Below, one piece after another: positions 47,381 through 55,485 of a stretch of DNA of 64,000 bases. The stretch is from NCBI GenBank assembly GCA_021775735.1, contig JAJFHG010000026.1, forward strand, positions 1 to 64,000, in the 5' to 3' direction. A program made the translations under genes and the position numbers. The notes beneath the pieces are model-generated. The model did not search any database. It had not been told where the DNA came from and worked only from the letters and a program-made list of their open reading frames with translations. This DNA is from Hyphomicrobiaceae bacterium (GTDB lineage Bacteria; Pseudomonadota; Alphaproteobacteria; Rhizobiales; Hyphomicrobiaceae). The number at the start of each line of letters is the position of its first letter. Within the stretch, counting starts at the first letter, position 1.

Positions 47381-47872
47381 TTATTCGCATTCAAGGGTAA
47401 CGGTACGTCCAATCGCCGGAATAAAGCGCGTGCAACCAGCATCTCCTGCGACGGCTACAACGGTTTTTGGTTCAACGTCCGCATCAGCAATTTTCTGGTT
47501 TGACTCTTCAGTCTTCTTGTCGGTCTTGACATCACCATCGGTCAGCAGAGCGGCGGTCGATTGCGTTGGAACAAAGTTGCTTTCTGTCTTTGCATTAGCG
47601 AGACGAAGAGCTTTTGCTTTTGCACGTGCTTTAGCAAGACGGAGGGCCTTGGCTTTAGCCTTAGCTCTAGCAACAGCGCGCGCTTTAGCTTTTGCCCTTG
47701 CGCGAGCCCGGGCCCGTGCTTTAGCGCGCTGCTTTGCCTTGTAGCTTGCGTTATAGCTGTAGTTTTTTGAAAATCCGTGCTTGCCGCCGCAGCCAGCTTG
47801 AGCCGTAGCTGCGAAGCAGAATGTTGCTGTGAAAATGGCGGTTGCGATAGCTGTCAGGGTTTTGATGGACAT
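47381..47872 (-). CDS. Secreted Ala/Arg/Lys-rich protein, paralog 2
   Basis: The 163-aa product has an AGGAGA ribosome site, a signal peptide (1-26, TAQAG), an N-terminal Cys (GCGGKHG) and about 55 residues of near-perfect Ala-Lys/Arg dipeptides (KARARARARAKAKARAV and on). Between the repeats is a doubled unit KALRLAKARAKAKALRLA. Then come TQSTAALLTDGDV, an acidic Glu/Lys stretch and GCTRFIPAIGRTVTLECE. Its overall plan equals paralogs 1 and 3. The Arg/Lys-rich repeat would be strongly cationic. Confidence 0.8.
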   Translation of the reverse strand: MSIKTLTAIATAIFTATFCFAATAQAGCGGKHGFSKNYSYNASYKAKQRAKARARARARAKAKARAVARAKAKAKALRLAKARAKAKALRLANAKTESNFVPTQSTAALLTDGDVKTDKKTEESNQKIADADVEPKTVVAVAGDAGCTRFIPAIGRTVTLECE

Positions 47873-48278
47873 TGGTGGTCTCCTAAAGATCTAATTTTCG
47901 TTTGTGCGTTTCAAGCGCCGAGCTTGGCGCCGCGCTTGAGGAGACATTCGCAAGTTGGGCAGTTTGTTTCTGTTTCTGTGGGAACAAAGCAAAATTTTTT
48001 TGTAAAAAAAATTGAACCTGCGCGTTACCTGTCTTGCGGGCAAGGTCTCACGGTGCGTTTGCACGCGCTTGTTGCTGTAGCCCGGTCCTCAGAAACCCTG
48101 GACAAATAGAAAAGAAACCGAAGGCTGTGTCGCCGAATATGCGCTCTGCAAAGGATGCCCTGAACCTCTGAGTGAAATCACGCGAGTCAAAATAGTGGTG
48201 GGATGAGATCGATCGGAAATAAAAAAGCTGGGCTTTGTAAAACACAAAGCCCAGCCAATATAGCGTTGTTTGTTTAAC
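47873..48278. other. Non-coding region between paralogs 2 and 3
   Basis: It holds the promoter of paralog 2 and the terminator of paralog 3 (48221-48255). An A/T-run (48002-48014) lies in the middle. I see no gene in these 406 bases; plus-strand and minus-strand frames here are short and without ribosome sites. Confidence 0.6.
48221..48255 (-). terminator. Terminator of paralog 3
   Basis: GCTGGGCTTTGT (48227-48238) pairs with ACAAAGCCCAGC (48244-48255), and on the minus strand six T residues follow. It lies 25 bases after the stop of the gene at 48279. Confidence 0.9.
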
Positions 48279-48935
48279 TTAGCAGCCTACTGAAACTGTC
48301 AGGCCGACTGCTGGGATGAAGCGCTTGCAGTTGCCTTCACCGGCATTGCTGTTTTCAACAACTGGTGCAGTTTCCGTTGCGTCGTTGTCTGTTTCATCAG
48401 CAATGGCAACTTCCGTAGCATCGCTTGTGGTGCTGGTTTCGGTGGCATCAGAAGCAACGTCCTGACTTGTCAGCAATGCTGCTGTTGATGGAGCGTTAAC
48501 AAATGCACCTTCTGTTTTTTCAGCATCAGCTTTGGCTTGAGCTTCTGCTTCAGCCCGTGCATCAGCTTCAGCCGCAGCAACCTTTTGTTGCTTAGCCTTC
48601 TTGGCTGCAACAGCGCGCTGTTGAGCGGCTTTTTTCTTGCGAGCTGCAATGGCGCGTTGTTGGGCAGCTTTCTTTTTCTTGGCTGCGTAAGCGTTCTTCT
48701 TAGCCGCACGGTGCTTGGCTTTTGCTCGAGCGCGGGCCTTTGCTTTCGCACGAGAGCGGGCTTGTGCTTTGCGTTGGTTGTTCTTGGAAGCATTAGCTGC
48801 CGCACCTAGAACAACAGCAGCGCCGAGAATGCCGAGGCCAATTGCTGTTTTTTTGCCAGCTTGTGCCGCTGTCGTAAGTGGCAGACTTGCTGCCATGAAA
48901 ACGGACATAAAAGTAATCAGTGTTTTGCGGGTCAT
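48279..48935 (-). CDS. Secreted Ala/Lys/Arg-rich protein, paralog 3
   Basis: The 218-aa product follows GGGAG and has a signal peptide (1-26, AAQAG) and a second short hydrophobic helix (31-47). A long basic Ala-rich block follows (50-125) with duplicated units such as KKKKAAQQRAIAAR and KKKAAQQRAVAAK. Then come an Ala/Glu helix, APSTAALLTSQDVAS, an acidic Thr/Glu/Asp part (160-200) and NCKRFIPAVGLTVSVGC at the very end. It is the longest member, with both a cationic and a strongly anionic segment. Confidence 0.8.
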   Translation of the reverse strand: MTRKTLITFMSVFMAASLPLTTAAQAGKKTAIGLGILGAAVVLGAAANASKNNQRKAQARSRAKAKARARAKAKHRAAKKNAYAAKKKKAAQQRAIAARKKKAAQQRAVAAKKAKQQKVAAAEADARAEAEAQAKADAEKTEGAFVNAPSTAALLTSQDVASDATETSTTSDATEVAIADETDNDATETAPVVENSNAGEGNCKRFIPAVGLTVSVGC

Positions 48936-49224
48936 ATCAGTAACTCCCTTGGATCTCGGTTTTGAAAGAACAACCCGTCGGGTAGAGCCGCCGTTTGTTG
49001 CTTGAGAACAATTTCGCGTATTTCAGTCAATTCTGCTGTTCCGTTTGGAACAGGTCATAAAAAACACCTCGTCCGCGCCAAAGTCCCTTAAAAACCTTTA
49101 TTATTTGCGCGCCAAAAGGGGCACACACAGGGAAGATCTCGGCAAAGTTAAGAGCACCCAACTTGCCTAAAGCAGGCCAAATGCTGCTAACGACCATTTG
49201 GCCATCGAATCGAGAATTTGTCCA

Positions 49225-50082
49225 CTAAGCGGCGATGTTTATTACTGTTTTTGAGTGAACTTTCTTGGTTTTTGGTTGCACCGCCCCGGTCAGGCGCGCA
49301 ACAAAGTTTTGTGTGCGCTGCAACACAATATCGCGTTGCCGGTCAATCGTAACAATATGATAGCTGTCTTCAAGCACCACCATGTCGACATGGCCGAGCA
49401 GGTTTTTCTGTAAGAAGAAGGCATTGTCCATGCCGGCATAATCATCCTCACGCGGATGAATAATCAGGGTTGGCTGGGTAATAAACTTGGTGATTTGGGA
49501 TACTTTTTGCGCCAGCCAGCGACGTTCTAAGACAGTGGGTCCTGGTGTTGTCATCGGCATATTAGGTGCGCCGGGTGCCTTGAGGGCCTTTGTAATAAAG
49601 GCCCGCAACCTGTCATCTTTGATGCCAAATTTGTGCGGAACTGGAAAATCAAAGAGGTTTGCGAGCGATTTGATTGTGACCAGGTTAAATAATTTGAAGT
49701 ACCAGGGTACCTGACGTCCGGTTAGCCACAGCGTCGGCGAAAACAGGGTCAGACCTTCTACTTTATCTTTATGTTCATGTGCCAGCAGCACGGCGAGCAG
49801 TGCCCCGGTAGAGAGACCACCAACGATGACCTTCTCGCAGCGTTGAGACAGTTCTTTGAGGCCCTGTTCGGCAGAATGATACCAGTCATTCCAGGTTGAT
49901 GTGCGCAATGGGCCGTCGCCATTGCAATGGCCAGCTAGTTGTGGACATGAAACCGTATAGCCCTGGCGTGCGAGGCCGTTTGCGACATAGCGCAGTTCAG
50001 ATGGTGAACCACATAAGCCGTGAATTAACAGAACCCCAACCGGTCCACCGTCAAAAAATGTGCTGTGATCGTTATCAGACAT
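49225..50082 (-). CDS. Alpha/beta-hydrolase (carboxylesterase-like)
   Basis: The 285-aa protein has the oxyanion segment LLIHGLCGSPSE, a Ser nucleophile in GGLSTGALLA, a catalytic Asp in HPREDDYAG and His in DSYHIVTIDRQ. This set is typical of Est30-like carboxylesterases and related monoacylglycerol lipases. GAGGAGG precedes the start by nine bases. It lies first in line after the exopolysaccharide genes; a link, for example acyl or acetyl removal, is only positional. Confidence 0.85.
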   Translation of the reverse strand: MSDNDHSTFFDGGPVGVLLIHGLCGSPSELRYVANGLARQGYTVSCPQLAGHCNGDGPLRTSTWNDWYHSAEQGLKELSQRCEKVIVGGLSTGALLAVLLAHEHKDKVEGLTLFSPTLWLTGRQVPWYFKLFNLVTIKSLANLFDFPVPHKFGIKDDRLRAFITKALKAPGAPNMPMTTPGPTVLERRWLAQKVSQITKFITQPTLIIHPREDDYAGMDNAFFLQKNLLGHVDMVVLEDSYHIVTIDRQRDIVLQRTQNFVARLTGAVQPKTKKVHSKTVINIAA

Positions 50083-50228
50083 TGCCGCAAGGCCTCCTCA
50101 TTTGGTCTTGTGGCCGAACCTAGGTTTGCGGTTGATGACACGCTGTTCCGATGGGGACACGAGCGGTCGGTTTGTGCCGTCCGCGCTTAAGGAGGTGTTA
50201 AGCCGTGTCGTTCTGAGCTGGGATTGGA

Positions 50229-51686
50229 TTAGTGGCGTGCGCGCACGATGCGTGGCGCCCGGTGTGCGTAAGCTGAGTAGCCGCGCACATCATAGAGGAC
50301 AGGTTTTGCCTCTACGCGTGCTTGAATACGGGGTGCCCGCTTAGGTTCAGCATTAGGCAGCGGTATGTTTGGAATGCCCGCAAGCTGCATGCGTTGTTCT
50401 GAAATATCAGCAACAATACGTGGCCGACGCACAATGGTTCTGTCCGACAGCATCAGGCCCCAGACCACAGCAAATAGCAAATAGAAGTGGCGCCAGTGGT
50501 CATTGTCGATGATTGCGCCTTCTAGAATGATTGCAAGCAAAGCTGCAAAAGCAACGATGAATAAGGATTGACTCGCTGTGCGCCGAAACGCATGGCGCAG
50601 ACCAGCGGCAATCGTCACAGCCATCAAAATCAGAAACAGACCACCACCCAACCAACCCGCTTTAAGAAACATCGTCAGATAGACGTTGTGAACTTCTTCT
50701 GAGTGGTAAGTTCTCGCAAACTCAAGTGCGCCGATCCCAAATGGATGGGACACGATGAGATCCATCGCTTTAGACTGCCCGCCAAAGCGTCCTTCATGAC
50801 CCATGTCGTAAGCTTGGACGAGTTGTGCGCGTTCAGCGAGGAGGTTGCCGACGGCATCGGTTTGAGCCGCAGCTGTGATGGCGAGCGTCGCCAGAATGCC
50901 GCCAATCAATACCATCGCGACAATGTTCAATTGTTGTCGGTGATATTTTGCGGTCAAGAAGGACAACCCAAGATAGACCATGATGGAGATCATGCTTGCC
51001 GCCCAAGCGCCGCGTGAAAAGCTCAACAAGGCGGCCAGGGTCAGCACACCTAGGCTCATGCTCATCGCGATTTTACGCAGACCTGGATCGTTTAGAAAGC
51101 TGTGCAAAGCATAGACGATGGCGGGCACAAGGAATGCGCCAAACACGTTTGGATCTTTAAACGGGCCAGTTGCACGTCCAAATTTTGTGAACACTTCGCT
51201 GGCGCCTGGAAGGATGCCGAAGTAACCAATTATCCCGGCAATGGCAGCAATCACAGCTGCGGCGGTGTAGGCGGAAAAGATTAGCTGGGCGTGATCTTTG
51301 GGGCGACGTGCAACAAATGCGGCAAAGACGGCAGCTGCAACAAAAAGATAAAGACTAACGGCCACGTGAATCAACGAGTCACCGGTATGTTTTGAGACCA
51401 TAACTGAGACGACATGGCAGGCGGCGATCACCAGCAAAATGGCCAGCAACATTTTTAGCCCGCCATTGAAGTACGTCAAACCAACAACAGGGAGGCCAAT
51501 GATCAACCCCATGGTCAAGAGATCAACCGGGGCCGGCTCTGCAAACACGAAAGCGCCTGAGATCACGGTCAAATAGACCAGCCACAACGCGGCTTGGTGA
51601 ACAAAACTTTTTTTTCCGCCAAGGGTCAGCGAAGGGTGCAGCGCCGGGCGCTGAGAAGCTTTGAGACCTGAAGTTACGCTATACAC
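50229..51686 (-). CDS. O-antigen ligase/polymerase-like membrane protein (Wzy type)
   Basis: The 485-aa protein has about 12 helices and the Wzy_C-type periplasmic loop SHPFGIGALEFARTYHSEEV with VHNVYLTMFLKAGWLGG, where the conserved His and Arg lie. It starts with GTG and has a weak ribosome site. The C-terminal 80 residues are basic and cytoplasmic. In this context it most likely polymerises exopolysaccharide repeat units. Confidence 0.8.
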   Translation of the reverse strand: MYSVTSGLKASQRPALHPSLTLGGKKSFVHQAALWLVYLTVISGAFVFAEPAPVDLLTMGLIIGLPVVGLTYFNGGLKMLLAILLVIAACHVVSVMVSKHTGDSLIHVAVSLYLFVAAAVFAAFVARRPKDHAQLIFSAYTAAAVIAAIAGIIGYFGILPGASEVFTKFGRATGPFKDPNVFGAFLVPAIVYALHSFLNDPGLRKIAMSMSLGVLTLAALLSFSRGAWAASMISIMVYLGLSFLTAKYHRQQLNIVAMVLIGGILATLAITAAAQTDAVGNLLAERAQLVQAYDMGHEGRFGGQSKAMDLIVSHPFGIGALEFARTYHSEEVHNVYLTMFLKAGWLGGGLFLILMAVTIAAGLRHAFRRTASQSLFIVAFAALLAIILEGAIIDNDHWRHFYLLFAVVWGLMLSDRTIVRRPRIVADISEQRMQLAGIPNIPLPNAEPKRAPRIQARVEAKPVLYDVRGYSAYAHRAPRIVRARH

Positions 51687-51756
51687 GAGTACTATTTCTT
51701 ACTTTGCAGACGGTGTGATCAATCGCACCGCGGTTTGAATGTTTGTGCCGCCGCGC

Positions 51757-53289
51757 TCAATAGGCATTCTCATTGTTGAGCAAGGATGTTGGTGTCTTGA
51801 CGAGGATATAGAGGTCAAACAGCAGGGACCAATTCTCTATGTAGTAGAGGTCATGGGCAACGCGGTTTTCAATCTTTTCAGTGGTGTCCGTTTCCCCGCG
51901 CCACCCATTTATTTGGGCCCAGCCGGTGATGCCTGGTTTTACTTTGTGGCGCGCGAAGTAACCTTCGACAGCCTTGTCGTAGAGTTGGTCGCCTGCTTTT
52001 GCTTTCACAGCGTGGGGGCGTGGGCCAACCAGCGATAGCGTGCCAAGTAAAACATTGAACAGCTGTGGCAATTCATCGATGCTTGTTTTGCGAATAAAAC
52101 GGCCAATAGGCGTGACACGTGGATCATGTTTTGTGACCAGTTGGCTGGCATCTGCATCGCAACGGTCTGTGTACATTGAACGAAACTTGAATACTTCAAT
52201 CAGCTCATTGTTAAACCCATAACGCTTTTGACAAAACAGAACGGGTCCCTTGCTGGTCGCTTTAATGACAATGGCGATGGCCGCCATCAGAGGTGCCAAC
52301 AGTATCAATGCTGTCGCCCCAACAACTTTGTCGAATAGCCACTTTGAGACAGTGTCCCAATTGGCAATCGGTTTGTCGTACAAATCGATCATTGCAACAG
52401 AGCCAACGTGGGAATACGTGCGTGGTGAAAACCGAACCGCCGTAGCGCGTGCGGGCAGCTTAATGTCGGCAGGCAAGACCGAGATTTTTTCGACAACTTG
52501 TGCAAGACGCGCTTCTCCAGCAACAGGAAGCGCAACAATGATAAGGTCAACACGCGTTTCGCGGCAGAATAATTCGAGATCTGTCAGCCCACCACGGCGT
52601 GGATAGTCTCTGATTTCTTTTTCTGCGCGGCTATCGCCGCGATCATCAAAGATGCCAGTGATGCGTATATCGCTGTCGCTATCAGATTCAAGGTCGTCGA
52701 TCACGCTTTTGGTGACATCGCTGACACCATAGAGAACGGCGCGACGGAAAAGGCGACCTTGGCGCGCCCAAGCGCGCACGCACGAAGCCAGCACTGTCCG
52801 GCCTGTGAGAAGCAATACGCTGCCGGCGACAAACCAAAGAGCCAGCCAGGCGCGTGAAAATTCAGCGCCAGCTTTGAGGAAGAACACAGCCGCAGCGTAA
52901 ATCGCCAGCGCTATTGTCCAGCCAAGCAGGACGCGTGGCAGACTGCGCATATAAGATGCGAATGCGCGTGGGGTATAGAGCCCCATCAGCTCAAACGAGA
53001 TAACGGTGAATGCTGCAACTGCCACAAACGATGTCAGGTAACGTACATCGTAGAGAACAGACGGGACGGAGACATAAGAAACAGCCATGATGAGGCCGCT
53101 TAGAGATAACATCAAAAACTCAATGACACGTACAGCGCTGTGCACCATTGTCGGTGAGATGTGACTTGCCCGACCGGTCAGCCTCTTGTCAGCAATTTGA
53201 GCCAGCTTTTCTGACAATGGCGCGTCAGTTGTACCAATACCGCTTGTTTTTGCGGTGCAGTTTTCGGGTAAAGTAAAGGTGTCGGACAT
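51757..53289 (-). CDS. Exopolysaccharide polyprenyl glycosylphosphotransferase
   Basis: This 510-aa WbaP/WcaJ-type enzyme transfers a sugar-1-phosphate to undecaprenyl phosphate to begin repeat-unit synthesis. It has about five N-terminal helices, a CoA-binding-like middle domain (about 190-330) and the catalytic C-terminal domain with KGPVLFCQKRYGFNN, FKFRSMYTD, RRTSIDELPQ-like RKTSIDELPQLFNVL, LVGPRPHAV and KPGITGWAQINGWRGE. All motifs look intact. It lies between the polymerase and the GT4 genes. Confidence 0.93.
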   Translation of the reverse strand: MSDTFTLPENCTAKTSGIGTTDAPLSEKLAQIADKRLTGRASHISPTMVHSAVRVIEFLMLSLSGLIMAVSYVSVPSVLYDVRYLTSFVAVAAFTVISFELMGLYTPRAFASYMRSLPRVLLGWTIALAIYAAAVFFLKAGAEFSRAWLALWFVAGSVLLLTGRTVLASCVRAWARQGRLFRRAVLYGVSDVTKSVIDDLESDSDSDIRITGIFDDRGDSRAEKEIRDYPRRGGLTDLELFCRETRVDLIIVALPVAGEARLAQVVEKISVLPADIKLPARATAVRFSPRTYSHVGSVAMIDLYDKPIANWDTVSKWLFDKVVGATALILLAPLMAAIAIVIKATSKGPVLFCQKRYGFNNELIEVFKFRSMYTDRCDADASQLVTKHDPRVTPIGRFIRKTSIDELPQLFNVLLGTLSLVGPRPHAVKAKAGDQLYDKAVEGYFARHKVKPGITGWAQINGWRGETDTTEKIENRVAHDLYYIENWSLLFDLYILVKTPTSLLNNENAY

Positions 53290-53417
53290 GCGCTTCGTAC
53301 TCGGCCCCTGGTCGTGGACATGTGTTTACGTACGAGTAAGCACTTGCCATGCCAACACGACTCAAATGCCGTGCAGGGGTTCAAGTCTCAGCGATGTTAG
53401 GGTTAACCGAGGTCGGC

Positions 53418-54566
53418 TTATCCGCGTACAAGCGCATAAAAATCAGTGATCGCGCCACTCATGCCGGCAACCGTGTAATTGGTTGCAATTTTGGATTTGA
53501 AACCTTGTGACACTTTTTGAGCCACATCGGGGTGATCCAAAAACTGCTGCATTGCAGATTTGAGCGCGTTAATATTGTTTGGTTGGATCAGCTTCAAATC
53601 CGTTCCGTCCGCCATTTCAGGAATGCCGCCAACGTCTGTTGCGATCAACGGCATGGCCATGGCACCAGCTTCTAAGACAATATAGGGGAAGCTCTCCGCA
53701 CGAGACGGCACGACAAGACAACGGCCATTTGCAAACATTTCTTGAGCAGGGCCTGGGCCTGGAAAGATGGTCCGGTCGGTAAGACCAAGGCGCTGGGCGA
53801 GATCCTTGTACGCTTCTGCATCCGGCCCAGCACCGACAAAGCAAGCGCTCACGCACTGTGTTTGGTTAAGATCAGCCAGGGCATGCAACATGACGTCAAC
53901 GCCCTTGAGGTTGCGCAATTCTCCGACGAACAAAAAGTCAGAAGCCTCAGGGCCAGGGTGATGGGATCCAAAGTCGTCTGGGCGCAGTCCATTTGGGATG
54001 ACTTTGACTGCTCGGCGAGGAAGGCCGATGCGTGCTTCAAACGCATCGCGGGCAAAGGTGCTCTCAAAAATCAAGCCGTCCGTAAACCGGGCAAGGAGTT
54101 TTTCAAGCGTGAGATAGACACGTCCCTCGATACTTTTGGAATCAAAGTGCAAACTGCCGCCATGGGGTGTGTAGAAGCTGGCCACGCGATGCCGGCGTGC
54201 CTTAAGGGTGCGGCTTGCAAGGCGGGCATAAGCACCGCCTTTTGCACCATGTCCATGCAATACATTTGCTTCTTTTTGACGGGCAAGGCGTATCAGAAAC
54301 CGCGCAGCGGCAAAATCGCCAAGGCCTGGTTTGCGGCTCATGGGGACCAGATGCAGTCCTAGAGCGAGGTGCGGTTCGATGTTTTTGAGGTGCATGCTTG
54401 TGAGGTCATCCGCAGCATTGGCATCAGCAACCATGCCAACTTTGTGTCCGGCTTTGGCTTGCGCGCTTGCCAAATCCAAGACATGCCGGAAGAGACCACC
54501 AACCGGTGCACGGAGACAATGCAGAATGCTGAATGTCGATTGCACTGGGTTTAGATCCGCTATCAA
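53418..54566 (-). CDS. Family 4 glycosyltransferase
   Basis: The 382-aa protein has the GT-B fold with CLRAPVGGLFRHVLDLA at the N-terminus and the GT4 C-terminal E-x7-E type region SRAESFPYIVLEAGAMAMP (about 300-318). Start is probably TTG 54566; a GTG at 54545 is an alternative. It adds a sugar during exopolysaccharide repeat-unit assembly on the cytoplasmic face. Substrate cannot be told. Confidence 0.88.
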   Translation of the reverse strand: MIADLNPVQSTFSILHCLRAPVGGLFRHVLDLASAQAKAGHKVGMVADANAADDLTSMHLKNIEPHLALGLHLVPMSRKPGLGDFAAARFLIRLARQKEANVLHGHGAKGGAYARLASRTLKARRHRVASFYTPHGGSLHFDSKSIEGRVYLTLEKLLARFTDGLIFESTFARDAFEARIGLPRRAVKVIPNGLRPDDFGSHHPGPEASDFLFVGELRNLKGVDVMLHALADLNQTQCVSACFVGAGPDAEAYKDLAQRLGLTDRTIFPGPGPAQEMFANGRCLVVPSRAESFPYIVLEAGAMAMPLIATDVGGIPEMADGTDLKLIQPNNINALKSAMQQFLDHPDVAQKVSQGFKSKIATNYTVAGMSGAITDFYALVRG

Positions 54567-54581
54567 CAGGTAGCTGTCGGA

Positions 54582-55325
54582 CTACAAGAACCGTTCATGG
54601 ATAAAGACGGTGTCACCAGGGCGCACAACATAATCTGAGGGCGCTTCAATTGTTTCAACATACCCGTTGACGCGGCGGGTGATGCGGAAAGACCGGGTGC
54701 TGGCGCGTTCGGAATAGCCACCGGAAATAGCAACCGCAGTTTCCACTGTCATGCCAGAGACATAAGGGAAGGCACCGGCGTTACGAACTTCACCAAGGAT
54801 GAAGAATGGGCGATTTTGTTGAACATCAACCGTCACTTGTGGGTTGCGGACATATTCTGCGCCAAGGCGGTTGCGAATAGAGCGCTGCAGGTCACGGGTC
54901 GTCTTGCCACGCGCTTTGACCCGGCCAATCAGCGGAACTGTAATGGCACCGCTGTGATCAACTGTGTAGCCGCGCGAAAGGTTGGGTTGGCCGTAGACAA
55001 AGATGCGCAACCGGTCACCGGTGTCGAGTAAATAGGGACCATCGGTATCTGCAACTGCATGTGGTGCACCAGCCAGTTCTGCTGGGATAACGTCAGGCGC
55101 ACCCCAGCTGACCGTGCTCATGACATTGCCAACAACCCCGCCAATGCCAAATCCACGTGATGGCGATTCCGTTACCAGTTGTCCCTCAGTCGGGATAACT
55201 TCCGTGGTCTGCCAGGCTGGATCCTTGATCGACATGGCGTCATACCCCATCTGGGGCCCGCGGGCACAGCCAGCGAAGGCCACCATGACAAGGCTAAGGC
55301 CAAGGAGTGTAAAGCGCGTCAACAT
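54582..55325 (-). CDS. Polysaccharide export lipoprotein (Wza/ExoF-like)
   Basis: From ATG 55325, with AGGA upstream, the 247-aa product has a lipoprotein signal with lipobox VAFAGC, a polysaccharide export domain (YLLDTGDRLRIFVYGQPNLS, then YTVDHSGAITVPLIGRVKARG) and SLBB-like repeats (PFFILGEVRNAGAFPYVSGM). It would form the outer-membrane channel or its periplasmic part. The longer frame from 55415 is not needed. It is divergent from the Wzc-like gene. Confidence 0.9.
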   Translation of the reverse strand: MLTRFTLLGLSLVMVAFAGCARGPQMGYDAMSIKDPAWQTTEVIPTEGQLVTESPSRGFGIGGVVGNVMSTVSWGAPDVIPAELAGAPHAVADTDGPYLLDTGDRLRIFVYGQPNLSRGYTVDHSGAITVPLIGRVKARGKTTRDLQRSIRNRLGAEYVRNPQVTVDVQQNRPFFILGEVRNAGAFPYVSGMTVETAVAISGGYSERASTRSFRITRRVNGYVETIEAPSDYVVRPGDTVFIHERFL

Positions 55326-55485
55326 GGTACTATCCTGAAAATCGAACTCTGTATGATGCTGATTAAACCCGTCTTTGGTTAACAAAGGCTTGGCGCTCAA
55401 ATCATTTTGGGACACTTAAGCAATTCATTAACCGCCACTGCTCTAATGTCTGATCAGTTGATCATGCCAAGAGAGAGCTGTAGCT

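Noticed and set aside
46605-48809. Plus-strand frames (for example 46605-46955, 47355-47744, 48537-48809) opposite the repeat proteins
   Set aside because: They are Ala/Leu/Arg-rich shadows of the Ala-Arg codon repeats; the minus strand has signal peptides, ribosome sites and terminators.
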